Part shown: positions 55,092-62,090 of the stretch, one piece after another
Layout: every line of letters begins with the position of its first letter
Position numbering within the stretch: the first letter of the stretch is position 1
Assembly (NCBI GenBank): GCA_021463345.1
Contig: JAJTYM010000001.1
Coordinates: 1 to 64,000, forward strand
Reading direction: 5' to 3'
Origin: Pseudobdellovibrionaceae bacterium
GTDB taxonomy: Bacteria > Bdellovibrionota > Bdellovibrionia > Bdellovibrionales > JAMPXM01
Length of the DNA: 64,000 bases
Translations under genes and position numbers: made by a program
The notes under the pieces: model-generated
Told to the model about the DNA's origin: nothing
The model's input: the letters and a program-made list of their open reading frames with translations, nothing else
Databases searched by the model: none

Positions 55092-55685
55092 GTGGAACTC
55101 TGGATCGCGACCGGCAATCAAGGCAAACTCAACGAGTTCAGGATGCTCCTCAACCGGGTCCCCGTCGAGATCCACAGCCAGGCGGAGCTCCCCGTTTTCG
55201 CGGCCCCGCCCGAAAACGGCGACTCGTTCGTCGCCAACGCCCGCATCAAAGCGAAGGCGGTGAAGGCGCTCAAAGCGTCGCAATGGGCGATGGGCGAGGA
55301 TTCGGGCCTTGAGGTGGCCGGCCTGAGCAACCTGCCGGGCATCCATTCGGCCCGCTACGCCGGTCCCAAGGCGAGCGATTCCGAGAACACGGCCAAACTC
55401 CTCAAAATGATGCAGCTGAGAGCGGTGAGCTCGCGCGCCGCCCAGTTCCGCAGCGCGATCGTCGCCTACGACCATCAGGGGCGGGAGCATGTCTTCGAAG
55501 GCGCCCTCAAGGGCGAGATCGCCAAAGCGCCGCGGGGCGCGGCCGGTTTCGGCTACGACAGCATCTTCGTCCCCGAAGGCCAGACGCAAACCCTCGCGGA
55601 ACTCGGTCTCGCGTTCAAGAACAAAGTCTCGCATCGCGCGCGCGCGGTCGCCGCTCTCATCGCCGTCCTCGAAAACAGGCTCTAA
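55092..55685 (+). CDS. rdgB: RdgB/HAM1 non-canonical purine NTP pyrophosphatase
   Basis: Hydrolyses ITP, dITP and XTP to monophosphates, keeping deaminated purines out of nucleic acids. The family N-terminus ATGNQGKLNEF (after LWI) carries the phosphate-binding Asn and Lys, GEDSGLEVAGL has the metal-binding Asp, and ARYAGPKASD and GAAGFGYDSIFVP are present. The start is GTG at 55092, overlapping no gene. At 197 aa it is typical. A terminator follows 36 bases after the stop. Confidence 0.96.
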   Translation: MELWIATGNQGKLNEFRMLLNRVPVEIHSQAELPVFAAPPENGDSFVANARIKAKAVKALKASQWAMGEDSGLEVAGLSNLPGIHSARYAGPKASDSENTAKLLKMMQLRAVSSRAAQFRSAIVAYDHQGREHVFEGALKGEIAKAPRGAAGFGYDSIFVPEGQTQTLAELGLAFKNKVSHRARAVAALIAVLENRL

Positions 55686-55720
55686 GCTCGACTCCCGCTT
55701 TTTTCGCGGACCGCCCACGC

Positions 55721-55740
55721 GCCCGGCGCGCGGGCTTTTT
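55721..55740 (+). terminator. Intrinsic terminator of the rph-rdgB operon
   Basis: GCCCG (55721-55725) pairs with CGGGC (55731-55735) and is followed by TTTTT. It sits between rdgB and the convergent STAS gene. Confidence 0.7.
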
Positions 55741-55742
55741 CA

Positions 55743-56198
55743 TCAGCCGTTTTCAGGCCCGGTTTCGTCGAGGCCGTCGTCCCCAAGCGTATCGGCGATG
55801 AGGACGGAGACCGCGCTCGCGAGCGTCGCGCCGCCGGACCTCGCGCTCAGCTCTTCCTGGGAAACGATATTGAACGTTTCGCCGGCGCGGAAAACCAGGA
55901 TGCGCTCGAGCGAGCCATAGATTTCAAAATGGCGTTTGGTCTTTTCCGCCGGAGCGATGAGTGCGAGGCGTCCGCCGGACTCGGCCAATTGCTCGGCGAA
56001 CTGAGTGATGAACCGGATCGCCTGCTGGCTCAGGAACCGGGTGGCGTGCAGATCGATCCCGATACGCGTTTTTCCCGCGGTTTGAGCGGCTCGCAGCTGA
56101 CGCTCCAAAGCCTCGTGGTTGAGCGCGTCGACCCGCGCTTTGGCGGCGAGGACATGCCAGGCTTCCTGGGAAGCCGAATCGCGTTCCGTTGTTTCCAT
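55743..56198 (-). CDS. STAS-domain protein
   Basis: A 151-aa stand-alone STAS protein, similar to anti-sigma-factor antagonists and lipid-asymmetry factors. Visible elements are EAWHVLAAKARVDALNHEAL, IGIDLHATRFLSQQAIRFI (the Ser/loop region), SGGRLALIAPAEKTKR and FEIYGSLERILVF. The C-terminal 40 residues are acidic and probably disordered. The ATG at 56198 has no ribosome-binding site; a TTGACA...AATACT promoter would start transcription at or next to the start codon. No partner kinase or sigma gene is in the window. Confidence 0.85.
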   Translation of the reverse strand: METTERDSASQEAWHVLAAKARVDALNHEALERQLRAAQTAGKTRIGIDLHATRFLSQQAIRFITQFAEQLAESGGRLALIAPAEKTKRHFEIYGSLERILVFRAGETFNIVSQEELSARSGGATLASAVSVLIADTLGDDGLDETGPENG

Positions 56199-56205
56199 AA
56201 CTGTC

Positions 56206-56235
56206 AGTATTTGAAGCCGCCCCCATCTTTGTCAA
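56206..56235 (-). promoter_or_regulatory. Candidate promoter of the STAS gene, leaderless
   Basis: On the minus strand, TTGACA (56235-56230) is a perfect -35, followed by 18 bp and AATACT (56211-56206). The ATG (56198) is 7 bases beyond the -10, where transcription should begin. Confidence 0.55.
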
Positions 56236-56240
56236 CGCGA

Positions 56241-56250
56241 CCCCCCCCCC
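56241..56250. repeat. C10 homopolymer tract
   Basis: Ten consecutive cytosines on the plus strand between the divergent STAS and prs genes. A second C10 tract is at 56288-56297. Such tracts are prone to slippage and to sequencing error. Confidence 0.9.
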
Positions 56251-56279
56251 TGGAACCCCGTAACTACCTGTCTTGTCCC

Positions 56280-56308
56280 TGGACTTTCCCCCCCCCCTCG
56301 GCTACACA
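56280..56308 (+). promoter_or_regulatory. Candidate prs promoter with C10 tract in the spacer
   Basis: TGGACT (56280-56285) and TACACA (56303-56308) are separated by exactly 17 bp, of which 10 are the C tract 56288-56297. The boxes match consensus only moderately. Transcription would start about four bases before the ATG at 56319, and no ribosome-binding site is present. Confidence 0.35.
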
Positions 56309-56318
56309 TCTGACTCCA

Positions 56319-57263
56319 ATGCAGGGCCTTAAGATCTTCTCCGGAAATTCAAACAAGGATTTCGCCCAAAAGGTCGCGCGCGCCGCCGGCGTCGAACTCG
56401 GGTACTGCGAATTGGGCCGTTTCGCCGACGGCGAGATTCAGGTCGAAATCCATGAGTCGGTCCGGGGCGACAGCGTGTTCGTGGTGCAAAGCTGTTGTCC
56501 GCCGGTCAGCGAGAACTACATGGAACTCTTCCTGGTTCTCGACGCGCTGAAACGCGCCTCCGCCAAACAGATCACGGCCGTCATTCCCTACTACGGCTAC
56601 GCCCGTCAAGACCGCAAAGTCGCTCCCAGAGCGCCGATTTCAGCCAAAGCGGTCGCGGATCTCCTGACAACGGCGGGAGCCACCCGGGTCGTTTGCGTCG
56701 ACTTGCACGCCGCCCAGATCCAAGGTTTCTTCAACGTTCCCGTCGACCATCTCTTCGCCATCCCGACCATGGCCCGCGCTTGGCGGGAGCGATTCGGCTT
56801 TGGCGAGGAATTCGTGGCCGTGAGCCCCGATGCCGGGGGCGTCGAACGCACCCGGGCGTTCGCCAAGCGGATCGAATGCCCCATCGCGATCATCGATAAA
56901 CGCCGTTCCGGCCCGAATGAGGCGAAGGCCCTGCACCTGATCGGCGATGTGCGCGATAAGACGGCGATTATCATCGACGATATGATCGACACCGCCGGAA
57001 CTTTGACACAAGGGATTGACAGTCTGCTAAAGAATGGGGCAAAGAAGGTGGTTGCCGTTGCGACGCATGCTGTTCTTTCGGGCCCTGCCATCAGTCGCCT
57101 GGCGGAAAGCAATATCGAGCGATTGTTCGTGACCGACACGATCCCGCTCAGCGCCGCTGCGCAAGCTTGCAAAAAGATTGAAGTCGTCTCCGTGGCGCCG
57201 CTCGTGGCCGAGGCGATCCGTCGGATCTACGGAAACGCTTCGGTGAGTTCTCTCTTTGATTGA
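56319..57263 (+). CDS. prs: Ribose-phosphate pyrophosphokinase
   Basis: Makes PRPP from ribose 5-phosphate and ATP, the precursor of purines, pyrimidines, histidine, tryptophan and NAD. Family signatures are GLKIFSGNSNKDFAQKVA, FADGEIQVEIHESVRG (beta-hairpin), VIPYYGYARQDRK (flexible loop/ATP region) and the PRPP loop IIDDMIDTAGTL. The 314-aa length is normal. The frame is open upstream, but homology begins at ATG 56319. No ribosome-binding site precedes it. Downstream, after three 25-nt repeats, lies rplY, the usual neighbour. Confidence 0.96.
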   Translation: MQGLKIFSGNSNKDFAQKVARAAGVELGYCELGRFADGEIQVEIHESVRGDSVFVVQSCCPPVSENYMELFLVLDALKRASAKQITAVIPYYGYARQDRKVAPRAPISAKAVADLLTTAGATRVVCVDLHAAQIQGFFNVPVDHLFAIPTMARAWRERFGFGEEFVAVSPDAGGVERTRAFAKRIECPIAIIDKRRSGPNEAKALHLIGDVRDKTAIIIDDMIDTAGTLTQGIDSLLKNGAKKVVAVATHAVLSGPAISRLAESNIERLFVTDTIPLSAAAQACKKIEVVSVAPLVAEAIRRIYGNASVSSLFD

Positions 57264-57348
57264 GGACCCGAAGAGCGCGTGTTTGTTGTACAGAACCCGA
57301 GGGGCGTGCGCTTTTCGCGCCGGGAACCCGAGGGGCGGACGTTTGTTG
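57264..57348 (+). repeat. Three imperfect 25-nt repeats in the prs-rplY gap
   Basis: Units begin at 57264, 57293 and 57324 and share the core ACCCGA(A/G)(G/A)GGCG; the first and third end in GTTTGTTG. The first unit begins directly after the prs stop codon. They may be a protein- or RNA-binding site in the L25 leader. Confidence 0.6.
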
Positions 57349-57427
57349 ATTTGTTAATACGAGGGCTCGCTAGGCGCGGATGTTTGAAATTGGCGCCGAG
57401 AGCTTGAAGTTGGAAGGACCGCAAAAC

Positions 57428-58111
57428 ATGAAAATGCAGACCGAAATCCCCGTTTACGCCCGCACGACCGGCAAGCACCACTCGCGCGCCTCGCGCCTCG
57501 TGGAGAAAGTCCCGGCCGTGATCTACGGCCCGAAAGTGCAGAACACGGCGCTGCTCGCAGACGAACTCGCCGTCAAAAAATACGGCGGCCGCAAATTCGA
57601 ATCGACCATTTTCAAACTCAAAAGCGACGACGCCAAGCTCAACGGTCAAGCCGTCCTGTTCAAACAGGTGCAGGTTCACCCGGTCACCCGCCGTCCCGTG
57701 CACGTCGACTTCTACGCGGTCGACATGACCAAACCGATCCGCGTCCGTGTCGAGATTCGCCTCGAAGGCAAGCCGGCCGGCCTCGCCGACGGCGGCCTCC
57801 TCCAGGCCATCGCCCGTGAACTCGAGATCGAGGTCCTCCCGACCGCGATCCCGGATTTCGTCACGGCCGATGTTTCGAACCTCGGCGTCGGCGACTCGCT
57901 CCACGTCTCGGACATCTCGATCCCCGAAGGCGTGAAAGTCATCACGCGCGCCGAGCAGACGATCGCCACCGTCAGCGTCGTCAGCGAGGAAACGGTCACC
58001 ACCACGGCGGCGCCGGCGGAAGGCGCGGTTCCCGCGGCTGGCGCGGCGGCGGCGGACGCCAAATCGGCCCCCGCGGCCGATGCGAAAGCCGGCGACAAGG
58101 CGAAGAAGTGA
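57428..58111 (+). CDS. rplY: Ribosomal protein L25, CTC (general stress protein) type
   Basis: Binds 5S rRNA in the large subunit. The N-terminal L25 domain (about 1-95) has GKHHSRASRLVEKVPAVIYG, QVHPVTRRPVHVDFYAV. The C-terminal TL5/CTC domain (about 96-185) follows with IRLEGKPAGLADGG and ISIPEGVKVITRAEQTIATV. A low-complexity Ala/Pro/Lys tail ends the protein (about 195-227). The start at ATG 57428 has GGAAGGA nine bases upstream; an ATG two codons later is possible. An in-frame ATG at 57380 is unlikely. Two hairpins follow the stop. Confidence 0.95.
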   Translation: MKMQTEIPVYARTTGKHHSRASRLVEKVPAVIYGPKVQNTALLADELAVKKYGGRKFESTIFKLKSDDAKLNGQAVLFKQVQVHPVTRRPVHVDFYAVDMTKPIRVRVEIRLEGKPAGLADGGLLQAIARELEIEVLPTAIPDFVTADVSNLGVGDSLHVSDISIPEGVKVITRAEQTIATVSVVSEETVTTTAAPAEGAVPAAGAAAADAKSAPAADAKAGDKAKK

Positions 58112-58131
58112 TCGCGGCCTGAATCGCCAGT

Positions 58132-58156
58132 CGATCGAGCGTTCGCGATCGTTTTT
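58132..58156 (+). terminator. First of two tandem hairpins after rplY
   Basis: CGATCG (58132-58137) pairs with CGATCG (58146-58151) around an 8-nt loop, followed by TTTTT (58152-58156). It is weak by stem length. Confidence 0.5.
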
Positions 58157-58164
58157 CGACAAAG

Positions 58165-58190
58165 CCCGGGTCACGCCCGGGTTTTGTTTT
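58165..58190 (+). terminator. Second hairpin/terminator after rplY
   Basis: CCCGGG (58165-58170) pairs with CCCGGG (58176-58181) around TCACG, followed by TTTTGTTTT. It lies 24 bases before the pth start, so pth may depend on read-through or its own promoter. Confidence 0.7.
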
Positions 58191-58213
58191 AAGAAGGTGA
58201 GGGACTCGCTTCC

Positions 58214-58846
58214 ATGTGGATGGTCGTAGGGCTCGGCAACCCGGGCGCGAAATATCTGATGCACCGGCACAATATCGGCTTCATGGCGCTCGATAATTTC
58301 ACCGCTGGCGTCGGCGACCTGCCGTCGCGTGAAGAACGCAAATCGGTCACGTGCAGGTTCAAAATGGAGCACGGGACTCAAGGGGACGGACGGTCCGGGC
58401 ACGAGGAGATTCTGTTCGTGAAACCGCAAACTTTCATGAACAAATCCGGCGAAGCCGTGCGGGATCTCATGCACTTCTACAAAACGGGGCCCGAGAAATT
58501 GATCGTCGTGCACGACGAGCTCGAGATCCCGTTCGGCACGATCCGGTTGGCGAAGAACCGCGGCGCCGGCGGGCATAACGGCATCAAATCGATCAATGAG
58601 CAACTCGGCACCCAGGATTACATCCGCATCCGCCTCGGCGTCGGTCGGCCCCCGAACCCGAAAATGGACGTGGCCGACTGGGTTCTGCAGAACTTCAGCG
58701 CCGAGGAAGCCGGGAACCTGACCGAAATCCTCAACGCCGCGGGCGACGCCGTCGAGAGCCTCATCTTCGACGGCTATGAGAAAGCGGCCACCCGCTTCAA
58801 CAAAAACTTCCTTTCCGCTTCGGCGGCGCAGGAGACGAAGAACTAA
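58214..58846 (+). CDS. pth: Peptidyl-tRNA hydrolase
   Basis: Recycles peptidyl-tRNA released from stalled ribosomes. Family features are VVGLGNPGAKYLMHRHNIGF with the catalytic His, KPQTFMNKSGEAV, VVHDELEIPFGTIRLAKNRG with the Asp, and NGIKSINEQLGTQDYIRIRLG. The 210-aa length is normal. ATG 58214 has AAGGTGAGGG upstream. The stop overlaps the ychF start by one base (TAATG), so the two are coupled. Confidence 0.96.
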   Translation: MWMVVGLGNPGAKYLMHRHNIGFMALDNFTAGVGDLPSREERKSVTCRFKMEHGTQGDGRSGHEEILFVKPQTFMNKSGEAVRDLMHFYKTGPEKLIVVHDELEIPFGTIRLAKNRGAGGHNGIKSINEQLGTQDYIRIRLGVGRPPNPKMDVADWVLQNFSAEEAGNLTEILNAAGDAVESLIFDGYEKAATRFNKNFLSASAAQETKN

Positions 58847-59946
58847 TGGGACTTCAAGCCGGTATCGTCGGTCTGCCTAACGTCGGCAAATCCACCCTCT
58901 TCAACGCGCTCACGGCCGCCAAAGCCGAAGCGGCGAACTACCCTTTCTGCACGATCGACCCGAACGTCGGCGTCGTCACCGTGCCGGACGAGCGTTTGAA
59001 TCAGATCACCGCGCTCGTGAAACCGAAATCGACGGTGCCGACCGCGATGGAGTTCGTCGACATCGCGGGCCTGGTCGCGGGCGCGAGCAAAGGCGAGGGG
59101 CTCGGCAACCAATTCCTCGGCCACATCCGCTCGACCGACGCGATCGTGCACGTCGTGCGCTGCTTCGATGACCCGAACATCGTCCACGTCTCAGGCTCTG
59201 TCGACCCCGTCCGCGACATGGACGTGATCAACACGGAGCTCATGCTCGCCGACTTCGACTCGGTCGACAAACGCGTCCAGAAAATCGAAAAAGCGGCGAA
59301 GACCTCGGGCGACAAAAAGCTCAGGGCCGAGTACGACGCGGTCAAAAAGATCCACGACGCGCTCGCGGCGGGCAAGCCCGCCCGTTCGGTGGATCTGGAA
59401 GACGCCGACGTCCCGATCGTCAAAGACCTGCACTTGCTCACGTCCAAGCCGGTCCTCTACGCGTGCAACGTGAGCGAGGAGGATATGCAGAAAGGCGGCA
59501 ACGAATGGGTCGCCCAGGTCGCCGCGCGGGCGAAGGAGGAAGGCAACCTGCACCTCGTGATCTGCTCGGCCCTCGAAGCGGAAATCTCGCTCCTGCCGCG
59601 GGAAGAGCAACCCGAGTTCCTCGCCAGCATCGGCCTGGAAGAACCGGGCCTCAACCGCCTGATCATGGAAACCTACAGGCTCCTCGACCTCTCGACGTAC
59701 TTCACCGCCGGCGAAAAGGAAGTCCGCGCCTGGACGATCCACAGGGGCATGAGAGCGCCGCAAGCGGCCGGCGTGATCCATTCGGATTTCGAGCGCGGCT
59801 TCATCCGAGCTGAAGTCTACAACTGCGAAGACCTGTTCGCACTCAAGAGCGAGCAGGCCGTCAAGGACGCCGGGAAATACCGGGTCGAAGGCAAAGACTA
59901 CGCCGTCAAAGACGGCGACATCATGTTCTTCCGCTTCAACGTCTGA
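58846..59946 (+). CDS. ychF: Redox-regulated ATPase YchF (Obg family)
   Basis: Ribosome-associated P-loop ATPase of the OBG family. GLPNVGKSTLFNAL is the P-loop (GxxNVGKS), and DIAGLVAGASKGEGLGNQFL is the Walker B/switch region. The nucleotide-specificity motif is altered from the GTP NKxD form, as in YchF; here it is YACNVSEED. A coiled-coil insertion is followed by a C-terminal TGS domain. The 366-aa length is typical. Coupled to pth upstream. Confidence 0.97.
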   Translation: MGLQAGIVGLPNVGKSTLFNALTAAKAEAANYPFCTIDPNVGVVTVPDERLNQITALVKPKSTVPTAMEFVDIAGLVAGASKGEGLGNQFLGHIRSTDAIVHVVRCFDDPNIVHVSGSVDPVRDMDVINTELMLADFDSVDKRVQKIEKAAKTSGDKKLRAEYDAVKKIHDALAAGKPARSVDLEDADVPIVKDLHLLTSKPVLYACNVSEEDMQKGGNEWVAQVAARAKEEGNLHLVICSALEAEISLLPREEQPEFLASIGLEEPGLNRLIMETYRLLDLSTYFTAGEKEVRAWTIHRGMRAPQAAGVIHSDFERGFIRAEVYNCEDLFALKSEQAVKDAGKYRVEGKDYAVKDGDIMFFRFNV

Positions 59947-59998
59947 ATTCGAAGGGAACGGCCGCGGCGAACCCACGGCCGCCCCGGCGGGCTCGGGA

Positions 59999-60952
59999 TC
60001 AGCGGTTCTTCATCTTGGGGTCGAACGCGTCGCGGAGACCGTCGCCCAAGAGGTTGAAAGCCAACATGGTCAAATACAAAGCGAGGCCCGGGAAGATGAT
60101 CAAATGCGGATCCGTCTTCGCTTTCCACCCATCATTGCATAAAACGCCCCAGGAACTGAACGGCGGCTGGAGCCCGAGGCCGATGAAGCTCAGGAAACTC
60201 TCGAACAACACGTTCGACGGGATCTGGAACGTCAAAACGACGATGATCGGTCCCAGGATGTTCGGGAAAATATGCCGGAAAAGGACGACGCGGCCTTTCG
60301 CCCCCAGCGCCTGCGCCGCCTCCACGTAAAGCGACTGCTTCACCTGCATCACTTGCCCGCGCACGATCCGCGCCAGGCCCACCCAGCCGACGATCGAAAG
60401 CGCCAAAAAGATCCCCGTCAACGCCTTCAGCTCGGGGCTCTCGAAAACATCGACCGAATTGAAGACGACCATCACGAGGATCAGGAGCAGGAGTTCGGGC
60501 ACCGCCTGGAGGATATCGATCGCCCGCATCATCGCGGCGTCCACGCGGCCGCCGACCCAGCCGGAAATAGCGCCGTAAATCCCGCCGATGAGGAGCGAGA
60601 CGATGGCGGTCAAAACGCCGACCGACATCGACATGCGCGCGCCGTAAATCACGCGCGACAGGAGGTCCCTCCCGAGACTGTCGGTTCCGAACCAGTGCTT
60701 CGCGGAAGGGCCTTGGAGCATCTCATCGATGTTCTGGGTCTCGAACGAGTACGGCGCGACGACGTCGGCGAACGCCGCCATCAGGCAGATGAATAAAATG
60801 AAGATCCCGGAAACCACGGCGGCGCGGTTTTTCCGCAGGCGGCGGAAACCGTCGGACCACAGGCTTCGCGCGGGCGCGGACACCGGGCCGGCGGCATCGA
60901 CGCCCTCCGGGAGCGGGTCATTTGGATTCAGGGTCGGGACGCTGATCGGCAA
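59999..60952 (-). CDS. oppC: Oligopeptide/dipeptide ABC transporter permease (OppC/DppC type)
   Basis: Inner-membrane permease, 317 aa, with six helices. The N-terminal segment LRKNRAAVVSGIFILFICLM is the typical OppC start. The permease (EAA) loop has YVEAAQALGAKGRVVLFRHI and FPNILGPIIVVLTFQIPSNV. It is third in the minus-strand order oppA-oppB-oppC. No ATPase gene (oppD or oppF) follows, because YchF lies on the other strand directly downstream. The ATPase subunits may be encoded elsewhere. Confidence 0.94.
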   Translation of the reverse strand: MPISVPTLNPNDPLPEGVDAAGPVSAPARSLWSDGFRRLRKNRAAVVSGIFILFICLMAAFADVVAPYSFETQNIDEMLQGPSAKHWFGTDSLGRDLLSRVIYGARMSMSVGVLTAIVSLLIGGIYGAISGWVGGRVDAAMMRAIDILQAVPELLLLILVMVVFNSVDVFESPELKALTGIFLALSIVGWVGLARIVRGQVMQVKQSLYVEAAQALGAKGRVVLFRHIFPNILGPIIVVLTFQIPSNVLFESFLSFIGLGLQPPFSSWGVLCNDGWKAKTDPHLIIFPGLALYLTMLAFNLLGDGLRDAFDPKMKNR

Positions 60953-60974
60953 TGGGAACTCTCCAACTCAAAGA

Positions 60975-62090
60975 TCAAGTCAATTTGATGCGTGGGTCGA
61001 CGACGGTGTAGAGGATGTCGACGATGAGATTGGCGATCACGAGCAAAACGGCATACACGAGCGTGACCCCGAGGATCAAGGGGTAATCGCGGTTGGTCAC
61101 ACTCTGCACGAGGTGTTTGCCCATGCCCGGGATCGCGAAAATGATCTCGATCACGAACGAGCCCGACAGGATCCCGGCGACCAACGGTCCCGAGATCGTC
61201 AGCACCGGGATGAGCGAGTTCTTGAGAACGTGCTTGTAAAGCAACGTCAGGTGCGCGACGCCCTTGGCTTTCGCCGTGCGCACGAAATCGCTCTGGATCA
61301 CTTCCAGCACGCTCGAGCGCGTGAGCCTCGCGATGATCGCCGCCGGCCGCATGCCGAGGGTCAGCACCGGGAGGACGTAGTAAACCGACGACTCCCAGAG
61401 GGCCGGCGGCAACGTCCCGTGCAGAAAAGCGAAAGGCACGCCGAAACTGAAGACCGTGACCAAAAGCGGCCCGATCACGAAACTCGGGAGAGCGACGCCC
61501 GAGATCGCGGCGAACATCGCGCCGGTATCGAGCCAGGTGTTGTGCTTCGAGGCCGCGAACACGCCGAGCGGGATGCCGATCGCGAACGCGAGCAGCATCG
61601 AGTAGAAGCCGAGCTGCGCCGAGACCGGCAGGGATTCCCCGATGATATCGGAAACCGACCGGCCGATGTACTTGTACGATTCGCCGAGGTCGCCCTGCAC
61701 GGCGCCGACGATGAAGTCCGCGTACTGCTTCGTCAGCGGGTCGTTGAGGCCGTACTTCGCCTCGATGTTCGCCTTCACCTCCGGCGGCAGTGCCTTTTCG
61801 GTGTCGAAGGGCCCGCCCGGGATGAAGCGAAGGAGGAGGAACGTGAGCGTCGCGATGACCCAGACGACGAGCGCCGCCTCGACCAGCCGCTTGGTGACGT
61901 ACGCGAGCATGTTTTGGCGGATGATCGCGAACGAGACGGCCGCGAAACCCCAACCCACGAGAGCGAGCCGCAGGGCCCCGGGGATTTCATAATCGGCGAG
62001 ATCGAGACCGATCGCGACGGCGAGAAGAGCGGCCAGACCCCACGCGAGAACCCGGCCGATCAGAGCGTATTGTTGATGAGAGAGGCTCAC
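60975..62090 (-). CDS. oppB: Oligopeptide/dipeptide ABC transporter permease (OppB type) with N-terminal extension
   Basis: Inner-membrane permease of 371 aa. The OppB homology begins near residue 61 (MLAYVTKRLVEAALVVWVIA), and the EAA loop is DFVRTAKAKGVAHLTLLYKH. The first 60 residues are additional and contain two predicted helices (VLAWGLAALLAVAIGL, LALVGWGFAAVSFAII). The start is GTG 62090, which overlaps the oppA stop as GTGA. An in-frame ATG at 61910 gives a normal-length OppB but has no ribosome-binding site. The extended form is therefore likelier by context. Confidence 0.93.
   Translation of the reverse strand: MSLSHQQYALIGRVLAWGLAALLAVAIGLDLADYEIPGALRLALVGWGFAAVSFAIIRQNMLAYVTKRLVEAALVVWVIATLTFLLLRFIPGGPFDTEKALPPEVKANIEAKYGLNDPLTKQYADFIVGAVQGDLGESYKYIGRSVSDIIGESLPVSAQLGFYSMLLAFAIGIPLGVFAASKHNTWLDTGAMFAAISGVALPSFVIGPLLVTVFSFGVPFAFLHGTLPPALWESSVYYVLPVLTLGMRPAAIIARLTRSSVLEVIQSDFVRTAKAKGVAHLTLLYKHVLKNSLIPVLTISGPLVAGILSGSFVIEIIFAIPGMGKHLVQSVTNRDYPLILGVTLVYAVLLVIANLIVDILYTVVDPRIKLT

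Noticed and set aside
57351-57360. TTAATAC as a -10 box for rplY
   Set aside because: No acceptable -35 lies 15-19 bp upstream.
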